A DNA stretch of 64,000 bases from a candidate division KSB1 bacterium (lineage in GTDB: Bacteria > Zhuqueibacterota > Zhuqueibacteria > JANLFK01 > Oleimicrobiaceae). Made by a program: the position numbers and the translations under genes. How positions within the stretch are numbered: the first letter of the stretch is position 1; each line of letters begins with the position of its first letter. The notes under the pieces were generated by a model. That model saw only the letters and a program-made list of their open reading frames with translations, was not told where the DNA came from and searched no databases. The stretch spans positions 180,426-244,425 of the forward strand of contig JANLFK010000006.1 of NCBI GenBank assembly GCA_024655945.1, in the 5' to 3' direction. This document shows positions 1 through 10,609 of the stretch, piece by piece.

Positions 1-60
1 CTTTCGTGCGCAGGCGACAATGAGCGGTGCCAGGCCGACGACCAGAACCCACCGTGTCAT
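1..60 (-). CDS. lptC: LptC-like lipoprotein, N-terminal fragment (cut by window edge)
   Basis: Only the first 20 codons are visible, reading leftward off the window. The ATG at 58-60 overlaps the kdsD stop codon as ATGA, so the gene is the next member of the same operon. The visible residues are a short hydrophobic segment ending PLIVACARK, which looks like a lipobox. In many Gram-negative bacteria the gene after the arabinose-5-phosphate isomerase encodes LptC, the periplasmic bitopic or lipoprotein component of the LPS export machine. The name rests on that context plus the signal segment; no LptC domain residues are inside the window. Confidence 0.5.
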   Translation of the reverse strand, partial: MTRWVLVVGLAPLIVACARK

Positions 61-1064
61 GACACTCCAGCTTCCAGGAAGTCGTGGAGGTGAATCATCC
101 CCACCGGGTGGTTTTCCCTGTCCACCACCACGATCTGCATGATGTTGAGGTCCTCCATGATGCGCAGGGCGTCGATAGCCATGGACCCCACCTGCACCGT
201 CTTCGGCTTGTCGTTCATCACGTCGGCGGCAGTGAGCGTGCGCACGTCAATGTCCCGCTCCATCAGGCGGCGCAGGTCACCATCGGTGATGATGCCGCGC
301 AGCACTTCCTGCTCGTCCACGACGCACGTGCCGCCGAAGCGCTTGCGGGTGATCTCGAGGATGGCCTCGCGCAGCGGGGTGCTGAGCTTCACTTTGGCCA
401 CCTTCTCGCCGGTGAACATGATGTCGTCCACCTTGAGGCGCAACCTTTTGCCCAGCGAGCCCCCGGGGTGGAGAAACGCGAAATCCTCGGGGCCGAAGCG
501 GCGCCGTTCCAAGAGCGCCACCGCCAACGCATCCCCCATGGCTAAGGCGGCGGTGCTGCTGGCAGTGGGCGCAAGGTCGTTGGGACAGGCCTCTTCCTGC
601 ACGCTCACATCCAGCACCACGTCGCTGCGTTCGGCCAATGCGGAGCGGCGGTTGCCAATGAGCGAGATGATGGGCACGCCGATCCGCCGCAAGGCCGGGA
701 AGAGGCGCGTCAATTCGCCGGTGTTGCCGCTCTTGGAGACGCAGATAACCACGTCGTCCTTGCGCACTAAGCCAAGGTCACCGTGCACCCCTTCGGCGGC
801 GTGCATGAAAATCGCGGCCGTGCCGGTGCTGGTCAGCGTGGCAGCAATCTTGGAGGCGACGATCCCCGACTTGCCCATGCCGGTGACGATCACACGACCG
901 CGGCAGTTGTACAACAAGTCCACGGCCTTGACAAATGCCTCGCCCACCCGGTCAACCAAGGCGTAAAGTGCGCGCGCCTCGATCTCCAGGACCCGTCTCC
1001 CGGTGGCAATCGCCTGCGCAGCCTCAGCATTCACATTCGATAATGGCGAAATAGTAGCTTCCAT
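57..1064 (-). CDS. kdsD: Arabinose-5-phosphate isomerase KdsD/KpsF
   Basis: A 335-residue protein of the usual family size. It converts ribulose 5-phosphate to arabinose 5-phosphate, the first committed precursor of Kdo for lipopolysaccharide, in the cytoplasm. An SIS sugar-isomerase domain covers roughly residues 45-175, with the phosphate-binding motifs TGMGKSGIVASKIAAT and CVSKSGNTGEL and the family segment HAAEGVHGDLG. Two CBS domains follow at about 210-330. The start is preceded by AAGGTGA, which contains the stop codon of the upstream lipoprotein gene, so the two genes are translationally close. It ends in an ATGA overlap with the lptC-like gene. kdsA and kdsB lie upstream in the same operon, which confirms the role. 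Confidence 0.95.
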   Translation of the reverse strand: MEATISPLSNVNAEAAQAIATGRRVLEIEARALYALVDRVGEAFVKAVDLLYNCRGRVIVTGMGKSGIVASKIAATLTSTGTAAIFMHAAEGVHGDLGLVRKDDVVICVSKSGNTGELTRLFPALRRIGVPIISLIGNRRSALAERSDVVLDVSVQEEACPNDLAPTASSTAALAMGDALAVALLERRRFGPEDFAFLHPGGSLGKRLRLKVDDIMFTGEKVAKVKLSTPLREAILEITRKRFGGTCVVDEQEVLRGIITDGDLRRLMERDIDVRTLTAADVMNDKPKTVQVGSMAIDALRIMEDLNIMQIVVVDRENHPVGMIHLHDFLEAGVS

Positions 1065-1071
1065 GCAGCGT

Positions 1072-1749
1072 TCACCTTGGAAAAGGGGTCACCCCCTCGA
1101 TGACCACGTGTACCGAGTCGGCACCCGGAGGCCCTGGCGGGTGCAATCGATACCCTTTCGCAACCACTGTTTTCGGACCGGAAACGCCGTCCAGATTCCA
1201 GAGAAAGGCGTACAGGTTGCCTTCGGCAGCGGTGTCCGTGAAGAGCAGCGCGCCATTCACATAGAACTCCACCCGCTCGATGGGACTGGTCGGGTGCGTC
1301 ACACGCGCCTCCACGCGAAAAGTGCCCAGTCCTGGCAGGGCCTCTCCTTCCCGCGGCCGAAGAATGGTCACCTGTGGCGGCTCTTCGCTCACCACGACCT
1401 CGGTCAGCGAACCGGTGGCCTGTGCGCCGTTCTCGTCGCGCACCACGACGGTCAGCTGGTAGGAGCCAGGTTGCGCGGGCGCCTGCCACAGAGCGCGCGG
1501 CCCTTGCGCAGAGCCAACGAACGCTCCACCGCTCCTGTTCCATTGATACGACAAAAGGTCCCCATCCGGGTCTTCGGCCTCGACGATGACCGTGGTAGTA
1601 TCGCCAGGGAAGAGGTCATTGTCCAGGGCATAGACGCGCACGATGACCGGCGGCCGATTGGCCAGCTTCTCCACCAGACTGCACCCGGATAGAAGCACCG
1701 CCACGGCGATCATCATTGTCCAGTGGTACTTCAGCGCTGCTCGTTGCAT
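1072..1749 (-). CDS. Ig/PKD-domain lipoprotein
   Basis: A 225-residue predicted lipoprotein. The N-terminus has a hydrophobic stretch and lipobox LLSGC, so Cys23 should be lipidated. About residues 30-125 form a PKD/Ig-like beta-sandwich (motifs VEAEDPDGDLLSYQW and YQLTVVVRDENG). A second Ig-like unit at about 128-220 carries the Big_7-type pattern IERVEFYVNGALL followed by a FLWNLDG turn. The function is unknown; such modules usually mediate adhesion or scaffold surface complexes. It sits 12 bases after the Omp28-like gene and just before kdsD in the Kdo operon, so a role in envelope assembly is plausible but unproven. Confidence 0.75.
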   Translation of the reverse strand: MQRAALKYHWTMMIAVAVLLSGCSLVEKLANRPPVIVRVYALDNDLFPGDTTTVIVEAEDPDGDLLSYQWNRSGGAFVGSAQGPRALWQAPAQPGSYQLTVVVRDENGAQATGSLTEVVVSEEPPQVTILRPREGEALPGLGTFRVEARVTHPTSPIERVEFYVNGALLFTDTAAEGNLYAFLWNLDGVSGPKTVVAKGYRLHPPGPPGADSVHVVIEGVTPFPR

Positions 1750-1761
1750 CGCAATCTGCCT

Positions 1762-2529
1762 CTACAGCCTAATCGCCGCGGCCTGTTCCACCGCGCGATC
1801 GGCTCCCTCTCCAGACTCGACAAAGAGAATCAGCGTGTCGCCGCCGTCCAGGGCACTTGCCGGCAGCAGGAAGGTGCTCTCCACCACCTCGCCCGCCTGC
1901 AAACCCTCCACCCGCTGGCCCGAAAGGACTGCCCTCACCACGTGCCGGTGCCTATCCACGCCCAGGTCGCTCACCAGCACCGCCCGCACCAAGAGGGCAG
2001 GTGCTGGCTGCGCACCAAGCCGGGCCAGGCTCACCTGTACCTTCAGCTCCGCGCTCGTGCGCACCACCTCCCCCTCGATGGTGAACAAGCCCTGAGCGGT
2101 GCGGTGCGCGTCATAAAGCCGCCGGTAGCGGTCATAGGCAGTGGCAGCGCTGTGTGCCCCTTGCACACGACCTGCGGCACCGTCAAAGAACACATCGGGG
2201 ATGCCCAGGGCTGTCTGGGCAAGTTCTTCGTAGCGCAGACGCGCCTCAGGCAGCGCATACTGATCGACCCACTTGCCAGGATTCGGCAGGTGGTACTCGG
2301 CAATGAGCAGATGGGCGCTGCCTACTTCCGCTTCGAGCTGAGCAAGAGCGTCGAGCGCATGGCCGCAATAGGCAGCAACAGGATCGTCACTGACAAATGC
2401 CTCGGCCAGGATCACGCGCTCCCGCTGGCTGCGCGGGTTCTTGGGGTCCAAGGGATTGTCCCGCGGCAGGTCCCCACATTGGCATGCCACCACCAAGAGG
2501 ACCACCGCGAGGCGCACTGCACCAGGCAT
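1762..2529 (-). CDS. Omp28-like thioredoxin-fold lipoprotein
   Basis: A 255-residue protein with a hydrophobic leader followed by the Cys-rich VACQCGDLPRDNP, consistent with a lipoprotein. The pattern after residue 40 (a region with YCGHALDALAQLE, then a strand LLIAEYHLP, then RYEELAQTALGIPDVFFDG) matches the thioredoxin-fold layout of Omp28-related outer-membrane proteins, including the GIP cis-proline. The usual CxxC redox site is reduced to a single Cys, so redox activity is doubtful. The C-terminal half is a beta-rich domain. It lies between the CsgG-like gene (4 bases away) and the Ig lipoprotein in the Kdo operon. The fold assignment is by eye. Confidence 0.55.
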   Translation of the reverse strand: MPGAVRLAVVLLVVACQCGDLPRDNPLDPKNPRSQRERVILAEAFVSDDPVAAYCGHALDALAQLEAEVGSAHLLIAEYHLPNPGKWVDQYALPEARLRYEELAQTALGIPDVFFDGAAGRVQGAHSAATAYDRYRRLYDAHRTAQGLFTIEGEVVRTSAELKVQVSLARLGAQPAPALLVRAVLVSDLGVDRHRHVVRAVLSGQRVEGLQAGEVVESTFLLPASALDGGDTLILFVESGEGADRAVEQAAAIRL

Positions 2530-2532
2530 ATC

Positions 2533-3396
2533 TCACCACCTGTAACTGAGCGCCAAGCGCACCCCGGCGCTCTCCCACACAGGGCGGAGAACCAAGCGTC
2601 TCGTCCGTGGCTCTTCTGCTGCGGCCCCGACGTAGTTTGACTCTCCCCTGTTGGCCGCAATCAGGGCAAGCGTCGCCGCACCGGCCACGCCGGTCACGCC
2701 CAGCAGCACATTGCGCGCCTTCATGTAGCTATTAGCCCGGTCGTAGGTGCGATCGAAATCCGCCAGGCGCGTAGCCTGCTGATACTCGGTGTATGCGTCG
2801 CGGTAGTTGAGGTGCGTGATGAGCGTCGCCAGGCCGCACACTCCGGTTACCCCCAGCGCAAACGAGGCCGGGTAGTTCCGCAAACGCACCTGCTGCTGAT
2901 ATTGGCCGTTGCCCGTCAGGTCGTAAACGATGTTCTGCGCCAACAGACCGACCATCTGCGGCAGAGCCTGAGGGCCGCGACCCTCGACCTTCTCGCCGAG
3001 CACTCTGCCGCTGCTCACCTCGACCATGTGGGCATCTATGCGCAAAGCGCCAGCTGAGCGACCAATGGCCCCCTGAATCACGTAGCGCGCGCCAGCCATC
3101 TGCCCAACTGCCAACGCCTGTTCCTCGTTCAACAGCCCAGCCTGTGCCAGCGCCAGTTCCTGCATCACCCCGTCCAGCGTGCTGCGCTCCAGCACCTGAA
3201 GGTAAGGCGAGCGAGAAAGCTCCGTCTTGAGCATCTCCGGCACGATGGCGCACAGCCTGTCCCAGTCTCTCATCCCGCTGACGTTCTGAAACTCCAACAC
3301 TGCCACCGTGACGGCGGTCTGCCCGCTCGCCTGGGAAAGGCCCACGGTGAGGAGGACCAGGGTGAGCATGAGGAGTTGCGACAGACGGCCGCGCAT
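2533..3396 (-). CDS. CsgG/LpoB-like secreted protein
   Basis: Predicted at 287 residues from ATG 3396, which gives the signal peptide MRGRLSQLLMLTLVLLTVG directly after the kdsA stop. A longer frame to 3516 exists but would run inside kdsA. Residues 30-150 resemble the CsgG/LpoB/FlgO group of envelope proteins: VTVAVLEFQNVSG, then a segment on submitting to an epimeric helix (MLKTELSRSPYLQVLER), then ARYVIQGAIGR and a strand with VEVSSGRVLGE. The C-terminal part has two hydrophobic segments (about residues 170-190 and 220-240) separated by a Tyr-rich linker. The general role of this group is outer-membrane assembly or secretion. The exact function is unknown. Confidence 0.65.
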   Translation of the reverse strand: MRGRLSQLLMLTLVLLTVGLSQASGQTAVTVAVLEFQNVSGMRDWDRLCAIVPEMLKTELSRSPYLQVLERSTLDGVMQELALAQAGLLNEEQALAVGQMAGARYVIQGAIGRSAGALRIDAHMVEVSSGRVLGEKVEGRGPQALPQMVGLLAQNIVYDLTGNGQYQQQVRLRNYPASFALGVTGVCGLATLITHLNYRDAYTEYQQATRLADFDRTYDRANSYMKARNVLLGVTGVAGAATLALIAANRGESNYVGAAAEEPRTRRLVLRPVWESAGVRLALSYRW

Positions 3397-3404
3397 GACT
3401 GTGC

Positions 3405-4250
3405 TCACGTGATGGGGTGCGCTGCCTCGAGCTCCCGGCGAAGCTCGTCCATGCGCCGCAGGTGGATGAGCAGCCGCTCCAGCCTGTCCAGAGGCCACAT
3501 GCTGGCTGCGTCGCACAGCGCCTCCCGGCAGTTGGGATGCGTCTCGATGAACACCGCCTCACACCCTGCCGCCATTGCTGCCCGCGCCAGGCCCGGCACA
3601 AACTCCGGCCGCCCACCGGCTGGGTCGCTGGAAGGCACCCCATAGACGCGTATGGCGTGGGTCGGGTCAAAGACCACCGGATAGCCGAGACCACGCATGA
3701 TGGCAAAAGAGCGAAAGTCCACCACAAGGTTGTGGTAGCCGAAGAAAGTGCCCCGCTCGGTGAGGAGGATGTTATGGTTGCCAACGCCCTCCACCTTGCC
3801 GATGACGTGCTTCATGTCAGTCGGGTCCAGGAACTGACCCTTCTTGATGTTGAGCGCCTTGCCGGTCCGCGCTGCCGCAAGGGTCAGGCTGGTCTGCATG
3901 GAGAGGTAGGCAGGAATCTGGATGACATCCAGCACCTCTGCCGCCGGTTCAGCCTCATGCTGCTCGTGGATGTCCGAAAGAACCGGCACGCCTATCTCTT
4001 CCTTGACCCTCTGCAGGATGCGCAGCCCCTTTTCTAAGCCTGGGCCCTGATAGGAATTGGCCGACGAGCGATTGTCCTTCAGGTACGATGACTTGAAAAT
4101 GAAGGGCATGCCCACGCGACGGGCGATCTTTTGCACCTCTGCGGCTGTGCGCAGCACCAGCTCTTCCGATTCGATGACGCATGGCCCGGCAATCAGCGCC
4201 AGCGGTCGCCCGGGCCCAATGCTAATGTCGCCAACGGTCACGGTTCGCAC
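3405..4250 (-). CDS. kdsA: 3-deoxy-8-phosphooctulonate synthase KdsA
   Basis: A 281-residue cytoplasmic enzyme that condenses phosphoenolpyruvate with arabinose 5-phosphate to give Kdo-8-phosphate. The family signature is clear: IAGPCVIESEE near the N-terminus, FKSSYLKDNRSSANSYQGPG, LSDIHE, QIPAYLSMQTSL, NIKKGQFLDPTDM, LTERGTFFGYHNLVVDFRS and VFDPTHAIR. It has the N-terminal Cys of the metal-dependent class in AGPC only as a general KdsA feature, so metal dependence is not decided here. The start is GTG at 4250, just after the pyrG stop at 4268. It lies between pyrG and the CsgG-like gene, with kdsB upstream and kdsD downstream. Confidence 0.96.
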   Translation of the reverse strand: MRTVTVGDISIGPGRPLALIAGPCVIESEELVLRTAAEVQKIARRVGMPFIFKSSYLKDNRSSANSYQGPGLEKGLRILQRVKEEIGVPVLSDIHEQHEAEPAAEVLDVIQIPAYLSMQTSLTLAAARTGKALNIKKGQFLDPTDMKHVIGKVEGVGNHNILLTERGTFFGYHNLVVDFRSFAIMRGLGYPVVFDPTHAIRVYGVPSSDPAGGRPEFVPGLARAAMAAGCEAVFIETHPNCREALCDAASMWPLDRLERLLIHLRRMDELRRELEAAHPIT

Positions 4251-4267
4251 TTTTGCCAGCTCCAGAC

Positions 4268-6666
<2,399 letters not shown>

Positions 6667-6668
6667 CC

Positions 6669-6959
6669 CTACCGCAGCACCTTAGGCACGCTGAAGAAGC
6701 CGGCCCGAGAGCGCGGCGCCCTGGCCAGGGCTGCCTCGCGCCTGAGGCCTCGTCTGACCACGTCTCGGCGCACACGTTGCACCGTCACTTCGGGCTGCTC
6801 CATGGGCTGCACTCCTGTGGTGTCCACCTGCTGCAGCTGAGCCATATAGTCCACAATGCGCGAAAGCTCGGCCGCCATACGCGGCACCTCATCGGGCTGC
6901 AGATGAAGTCGTGCCAGCCGTGCGACGTGCTGTACCTCCTCCGGAGTAACCTGCAACAA
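6669..6959 (-). CDS. gatC: Asp/Glu-tRNA amidotransferase subunit GatC
   Basis: A 96-residue subunit C of the GatCAB complex, which amidates Glu-tRNA(Gln) and Asp-tRNA(Asn). Features are the N-terminal helix VEEVQHVARLARL-type signature (here EEVQHVARLARLHL), the segment LSRIVDYMAQLQQVDTTGV, and the C-terminal PRSRAGFFSVPKVL typical of the family. The start is a TTG preceded by the purine-rich GGGAGGAGC. It is the first gene of the Kdo operon, about 45 bases downstream of the promoter -10. gatA and gatB are not in the window. Confidence 0.9.
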   Translation of the reverse strand: MLQVTPEEVQHVARLARLHLQPDEVPRMAAELSRIVDYMAQLQQVDTTGVQPMEQPEVTVQRVRRDVVRRGLRREAALARAPRSRAGFFSVPKVLR

Positions 6960-7003
6960 ACGCTCCTCCCGAATAGGGCACTCCTCTTCAACGGAGTCGC
7001 CCT

Positions 7004-7032
7004 AATATAAGAGAATCGCCCCTCATTGTCAA
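7004..7032 (-). promoter_or_regulatory. Sigma-70 promoter of the gatC-kds operon
   Basis: On the minus strand the -35 box TTGACA (7027-7032) and -10 box TATATT (7004-7009) are separated by exactly 17 bases. It is the best promoter match in the window and lies about 45 bases upstream of the gatC start. The leader between them is short and AT/GA-rich with the ribosome-binding purines. Confidence 0.8.
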
Positions 7033-7150
7033 GCTTCTTTTCTTGCCTGTGGCATAGTATTTGTTAGGCGGCCTCGGCGGGAGCCATAGAGAGGAGCAAA
7101 CGAGAGTGGTTTGAGAGAGACGGCAGGGGGTGGACGCATAGGCAGGCAAC

Positions 7151-7181
7151 GGCCCTGCACCTTCCCTCGCGGTGCAGGGCC
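7151..7181 (-). terminator. Perfect 11-bp hairpin after the DUF6263-like gene
   Basis: An 11-base perfect inverted repeat (GGCCCTGCACC and its complement, 9-base loop) lies 15 bases beyond the stop of the minus-strand lipoprotein gene. It is probably its transcription terminator. A long U-tract is lacking, so it may act weakly or protect the 3' end. Confidence 0.55.
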
Positions 7182-7195
7182 GCCGGCATTTGCCT

Positions 7196-8086
7196 CTACT
7201 TGACCAGGCGAAGGGTAGACTTGACCTCCTGGGTCATGGGGATGGCCATATCCACCGGGCCGCTCACTGCCGCTGTGCCCTCCATGAGCCTGTCGCTCTT
7301 CACCTCCAGCAGCGTGCCCGTCCTGTAGGCAAACAGGAAATGGCCGTTCTCCTCTCCTTCTCCTTCGAAGCTGATGTTGGCGCCCATCTGGCTCCCCTCA
7401 CCGCTCACGGTAAAGCTGCCTTGGGTCTTCACCTTCAGGCACTCAACGCCTTCGTGGGTCAATTGCTCGGCGAGCATGTACAGGGTCTTCGAGGAGATGA
7501 CCACGTCCAGACCACTCTGCTTGACGGTGTCGGTACGCGTCTCTTCCCACGTGTCTCCTAACTTCACCGCCTTTCCGGGAAGCGGAGCCAAAAACTGGCG
7601 GAACTGATTGGCCAATTCGACCTCCTGGCCCATGATGTTCATCTTGGGCAACTTGTCGAAACCGACCTTGGCGACCACCCTGCCGTTGGGTGCGGTAACC
7701 AGCTCAGCGGACTTGCCGACCAGCTCCTTGCCATCGATGGTGAATTCTCCCTGTGGGCCCTTGCCGGTGGTCAGCATCTGGTCGAAGGTGATCTGCCAGC
7801 GCACGTTTCCCTCGGGCGACGGCCCCAAGGAGCGCAGCGTCCACCCTAAGTTCTGCGTGGACGTCACCTCCATCTCCTGGCCCATCATCTCCTGGCTCTG
7901 GCGGGTCTCGTTGGTCATCTGATACTTTAGCGTCTGCCCCTTTGCGGCGCGATAGGCCAAGTTGAAACCGGTATCCGCATTCCCGTAGTTGAAGGCTTTT
8001 GGCCCAGCACAGGCAGCGATGAGCATGGCAACCGCCACCAACAGCGCCGAGCCCACACACAACACGCATTGTCCTCGCTTCATCAT
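7196..8086 (-). CDS. DUF6263-like lipoprotein
   Basis: A 296-residue predicted lipoprotein. The leader ends in AMLIAACAG, a lipobox. The mature part is a beta-rich domain with alternating strands (YQMTNETRQSQEMMGQEME, WQITFDQM, DTWEETRTDTVK, GVECLKVKTQGSF, FLFAYRTGTLLEVKSDR), resembling the DUF6263 proteins found in FCB bacteria. That family has no known biochemical role. It starts 39 bases after the upstream M28 peptidase gene and ends before a strong hairpin, so the two genes form a short operon from the promoter near 9863. Confidence 0.7.
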   Translation of the reverse strand: MMKRGQCVLCVGSALLVAVAMLIAACAGPKAFNYGNADTGFNLAYRAAKGQTLKYQMTNETRQSQEMMGQEMEVTSTQNLGWTLRSLGPSPEGNVRWQITFDQMLTTGKGPQGEFTIDGKELVGKSAELVTAPNGRVVAKVGFDKLPKMNIMGQEVELANQFRQFLAPLPGKAVKLGDTWEETRTDTVKQSGLDVVISSKTLYMLAEQLTHEGVECLKVKTQGSFTVSGEGSQMGANISFEGEGEENGHFLFAYRTGTLLEVKSDRLMEGTAAVSGPVDMAIPMTQEVKSTLRLVK

Positions 8087-8125
8087 CCTTTCCTCCTTCT
8101 GAGTTCAGGGCGGGTTTCTGCCGCC

Positions 8126-9724
8126 TTAGCGTGTGCGGGAGGGCGCCTGCTCCCCTCCTGGCACTGTATCACTCACCTCCACAAAATCCGGACGCTCCTC
8201 CTCATTGGCGACCAGCCAGGCGGTGGCGAAGACGAGCTGTCCTACGCGCGCCATCTTCTGCGGGTTGAGCTTGTTTACATCATCGCTCGGGCGATGCAGG
8301 TCGGGGTGGTCGCCGGTGTTGAAGAAAAGCACCGGCACATGTTTGCGGTAGAAGGAATAGTGGTCGCTCTGCCTGAAAAAGCGATCCCAATCGTAGGACA
8401 GGTCCATTCCCACCAGCGCATTGGCCTGCCGGTTGGTCTGCGTCAGTCGGGTGCTCGTCTTGCTGCCGATGACCGCCACCATGTTCGAATCGTTGCGGCC
8501 AATCATATCCAGATTCAGCATGACCACGGTCTTTTCGAGCGGAAAGAGCGGGTGGTCGGCGTAGGAGCGAGAGCCAAAAAGGCCCTTCTCCTCGCCGGCA
8601 AAGGCCAAGAAGAGAATACTTCGGCGCGGGCGCTCGCCGCAGCTGGCAAACGCCTCGGCAATCTCCAGCAGCCCGGCCGTGCCCGAGGCGTTGTCGTCCG
8701 CACCGTTGTAGACGGTATCGCCGCGCGCCCCCACATGGTCATAGTGTGCCCCGATGACCACAAGCTCGTCTTTGAGAACCGGGTCGGCCCCGGGCCAATA
8801 CCCGGCCACGTTATAGGCTGAGTCGAATTCTGCGCTCAGGGACACTTGCAGGCGCACCCGTTTGTCCGGAATGGCAAAGGAATGGGGCTGGCATTTCTCG
8901 TCAATGAGGGACTGCCATTCCGCCAGTGTCTTGCCCGAAGAGGCGAGCAGATACTCGGCAAAATCGCGACCGACATAGGCCGCCACCAGGCGCCCCTCTT
9001 GTCCGCCCGCTAAGGTGAGCGGAGGCCTGGCATCGGCAGGCGGACGGTTCATAAGTTCCGGCCACACATTGGGTGGCCTTCGGAAGCGGGAGTTGTTCGG
9101 ATTCCTGACCAGCAGCAGCCCCACGGCCCCATGGTCGATGGCGATCTGTGCCTTGGTCAGTACCTTGCAGTACTCGGTGTCCTTGGCGCCGTCAAATATG
9201 CTGGTGCTGTCTTTCTCTTGCGGCTCCTGGCTCATCAGCAGAACAAACTTGCCTGAGGCATCCAGGTCGCGGTAGTCGTCATAGCCGAACTCTGGTGCGG
9301 TGATGCCGTAGCCGGCAAAAGCGACTGGCCCCTCCGCTTGCCGACTGCCAGAGAGGTGAATCGGGACAAAGTCCTCCTTGATGCGAAACTCGCGCTCGCC
9401 ACCGGCTTCAATGACCACCAGCGAGTTGGGCGAAGAAAGGGCAATGCGCTCCATGCGGAAGGGCACAAGGAAGCTGCCATTCGCGCCAACCGGAGAAAGC
9501 CCGTACTGAGCGAACTCGGCGGCGATGTACTGGGCCGCGCGCGTGAGCTCAGGGCTCGGCGTATCGCGACCCTTCATCTCATCAGCAGCCAAGAAGGCAG
9601 CATGTGCGTATATCTCGGGCGAGGTGATCGAGGATAACCCGGCGGGCGGTACGGTGATTTGAGCCCAGGCGGTGGACAACAGCAAGATTGCTAGACATGC
9701 CACTGATTTTCGCGGGAAGTGCAT
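8126..9724 (-). CDS. Secreted M28 zinc metallopeptidase with PA domain
   Basis: A 532-residue secreted peptidase with signal peptide MHFPRKSVACLAILLLSTAWA. A PA-type insert covers roughly residues 130-280. The M28 catalytic domain has all expected zinc ligands and catalytic residues: GAHYDHVG (His, Asp), NGADDNASGTAGL (bridging Asp), FAGEEKGL (catalytic Glu), NLDMIGR (Asp) and TGDHPDLHRPSDD (last His). It probably removes N-terminal amino acids from peptides in the periplasm or outside the cell. It is co-transcribed with the downstream lipoprotein gene. Its promoter overlaps a divergent one for the CYTH gene. Confidence 0.9.
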   Translation of the reverse strand: MHFPRKSVACLAILLLSTAWAQITVPPAGLSSITSPEIYAHAAFLAADEMKGRDTPSPELTRAAQYIAAEFAQYGLSPVGANGSFLVPFRMERIALSSPNSLVVIEAGGEREFRIKEDFVPIHLSGSRQAEGPVAFAGYGITAPEFGYDDYRDLDASGKFVLLMSQEPQEKDSTSIFDGAKDTEYCKVLTKAQIAIDHGAVGLLLVRNPNNSRFRRPPNVWPELMNRPPADARPPLTLAGGQEGRLVAAYVGRDFAEYLLASSGKTLAEWQSLIDEKCQPHSFAIPDKRVRLQVSLSAEFDSAYNVAGYWPGADPVLKDELVVIGAHYDHVGARGDTVYNGADDNASGTAGLLEIAEAFASCGERPRRSILFLAFAGEEKGLFGSRSYADHPLFPLEKTVVMLNLDMIGRNDSNMVAVIGSKTSTRLTQTNRQANALVGMDLSYDWDRFFRQSDHYSFYRKHVPVLFFNTGDHPDLHRPSDDVNKLNPQKMARVGQLVFATAWLVANEEERPDFVEVSDTVPGGEQAPSRTR

Positions 9725-9862
9725 TTGTCATCCTCCACTGGTGGGCCGCTCATCGACAAACCTGCAACGCCGCATCCAAAGGCCCAGGTGGGCGGGCGTT
9801 CGCGCCTCTATACGAGCCACGGGGCGTCAGGTTTCAGCAAATCTCTGCGCCGAGGCCTAACA

Positions 9863-9891
9863 AAGGTATTGCAAATTGGGCAGACTTTCAA
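9863..9891 (-). promoter_or_regulatory. Promoter for the M28 peptidase gene
   Basis: Minus strand -35 TTGAAA (9886-9891) and -10 TACCTT (9863-9868) with a 17-base spacer, about 140 bases before the M28 start codon. It overlaps the plus-strand promoter at 9869-9897. Confidence 0.5.
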
Positions 9892-9897
9892 TAGCTT
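9869..9897 (+). promoter_or_regulatory. Overlapping divergent promoter toward the CYTH gene
   Basis: Plus strand -35 TTGCAA (9869-9874) and -10 TAGCTT (9892-9897), again with a 17-base spacer. The two promoters share the same 23-base core, so polymerase cannot occupy both at once. The rest of 9725-10045 (about 320 bases) shows no gene; the CYTH reading frame is open further upstream but lacks a start with a ribosome-binding site. Confidence 0.4.
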
Positions 9898-10045
9898 TTT
9901 TCGGCGCGTTGAGCTGGCTGCGCGTCGGCAGCGCTCCCGCGCGCAGATGGCCCTTCTTCCCCGAGCCTGCCGCCGGGCGCGGGGGGACGCGCATGAGGAG
10001 GCACGCAGGCACGGTTGGTACGTACCCTTCATCGGAGAGAAGCTC

Positions 10046-10609
10046 ATGCTGAATAGCGAACTCAAGGCCCGTTGTGCCGACTTGCGCCGCGCCGCGCAGG
10101 TCGCCCGCAGGCTTGGCGCAGTCCGCCAGTGGCAGCGTCGACAGGTGGACACCTACTTTGCGACCCCTTCCGGCAGGCTCAAGGTGCGCTGCGTGCCAGG
10201 AGAGCCTGCCGAGCTCATCGCCTATCATCGTCGCGACACGCCCACGGCGCGCGAAAGCCGTTACCTCGTCTGTGCGGTGCTCGACGGCAAGAAGTTGTGC
10301 CAGGCCCTCAGCATGGCCCTGGAGGTGGTGGTCGTCGTCGACAAGCGGAGAACGCTCTACCTGCTGGACAACGTGCGCATCCACCTGGACCGCGTCAAAG
10401 GCTTGGGCTCATTCATTGAGTTCGAGGCAATGCTGAGGCGGCCCACCCAGGCAGCTGCTGCTAAGAGGCGACTCGACGAGCTCTGTGCCGCGTTCGCCAT
10501 AGCCAAGTCGGACAAGGTGGCCTGCTCTTACGCGGACCTCCTGTTGGCCGCCTGCGCCGCACCAGTCAGCAATGGCGATTCGCAACTCACAATCCCTCCT
10601 CGGCGATGA
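10046..10609 (+). CDS. CYTH-domain protein (CyaB/thiamine-triphosphatase superfamily)
   Basis: A 187-residue protein. The ATG at 10046 was chosen because GGAGAGA lies just upstream and the CYTH fold begins at once with NSELKARCADL, a variant of the ExExK strand. Further family features are QVDTYFATPSGRLKVR, ELIAYHRRD, VVVVVDKRRTLYLLDNVRIHLDRVKGLGSFIEFE split over two strands, and a helical C-terminus. CYTH proteins bind triphosphate substrates with divalent metal; members are class IV adenylate cyclases or tripolyphosphatases. Which substrate this one uses cannot be told. Its last 23 bases overlap the end of the convergent M28 gene. Confidence 0.8.
   Translation: MLNSELKARCADLRRAAQVARRLGAVRQWQRRQVDTYFATPSGRLKVRCVPGEPAELIAYHRRDTPTARESRYLVCAVLDGKKLCQALSMALEVVVVVDKRRTLYLLDNVRIHLDRVKGLGSFIEFEAMLRRPTQAAAAKRRLDELCAAFAIAKSDKVACSYADLLLAACAAPVSNGDSQLTIPPRR

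Noticed and set aside
2533..3516. A longer version of the CsgG-like protein starting at 3516
   Set aside because: The extra 40 residues lie inside kdsA and delay the signal peptide; the start at 3396 fits better.
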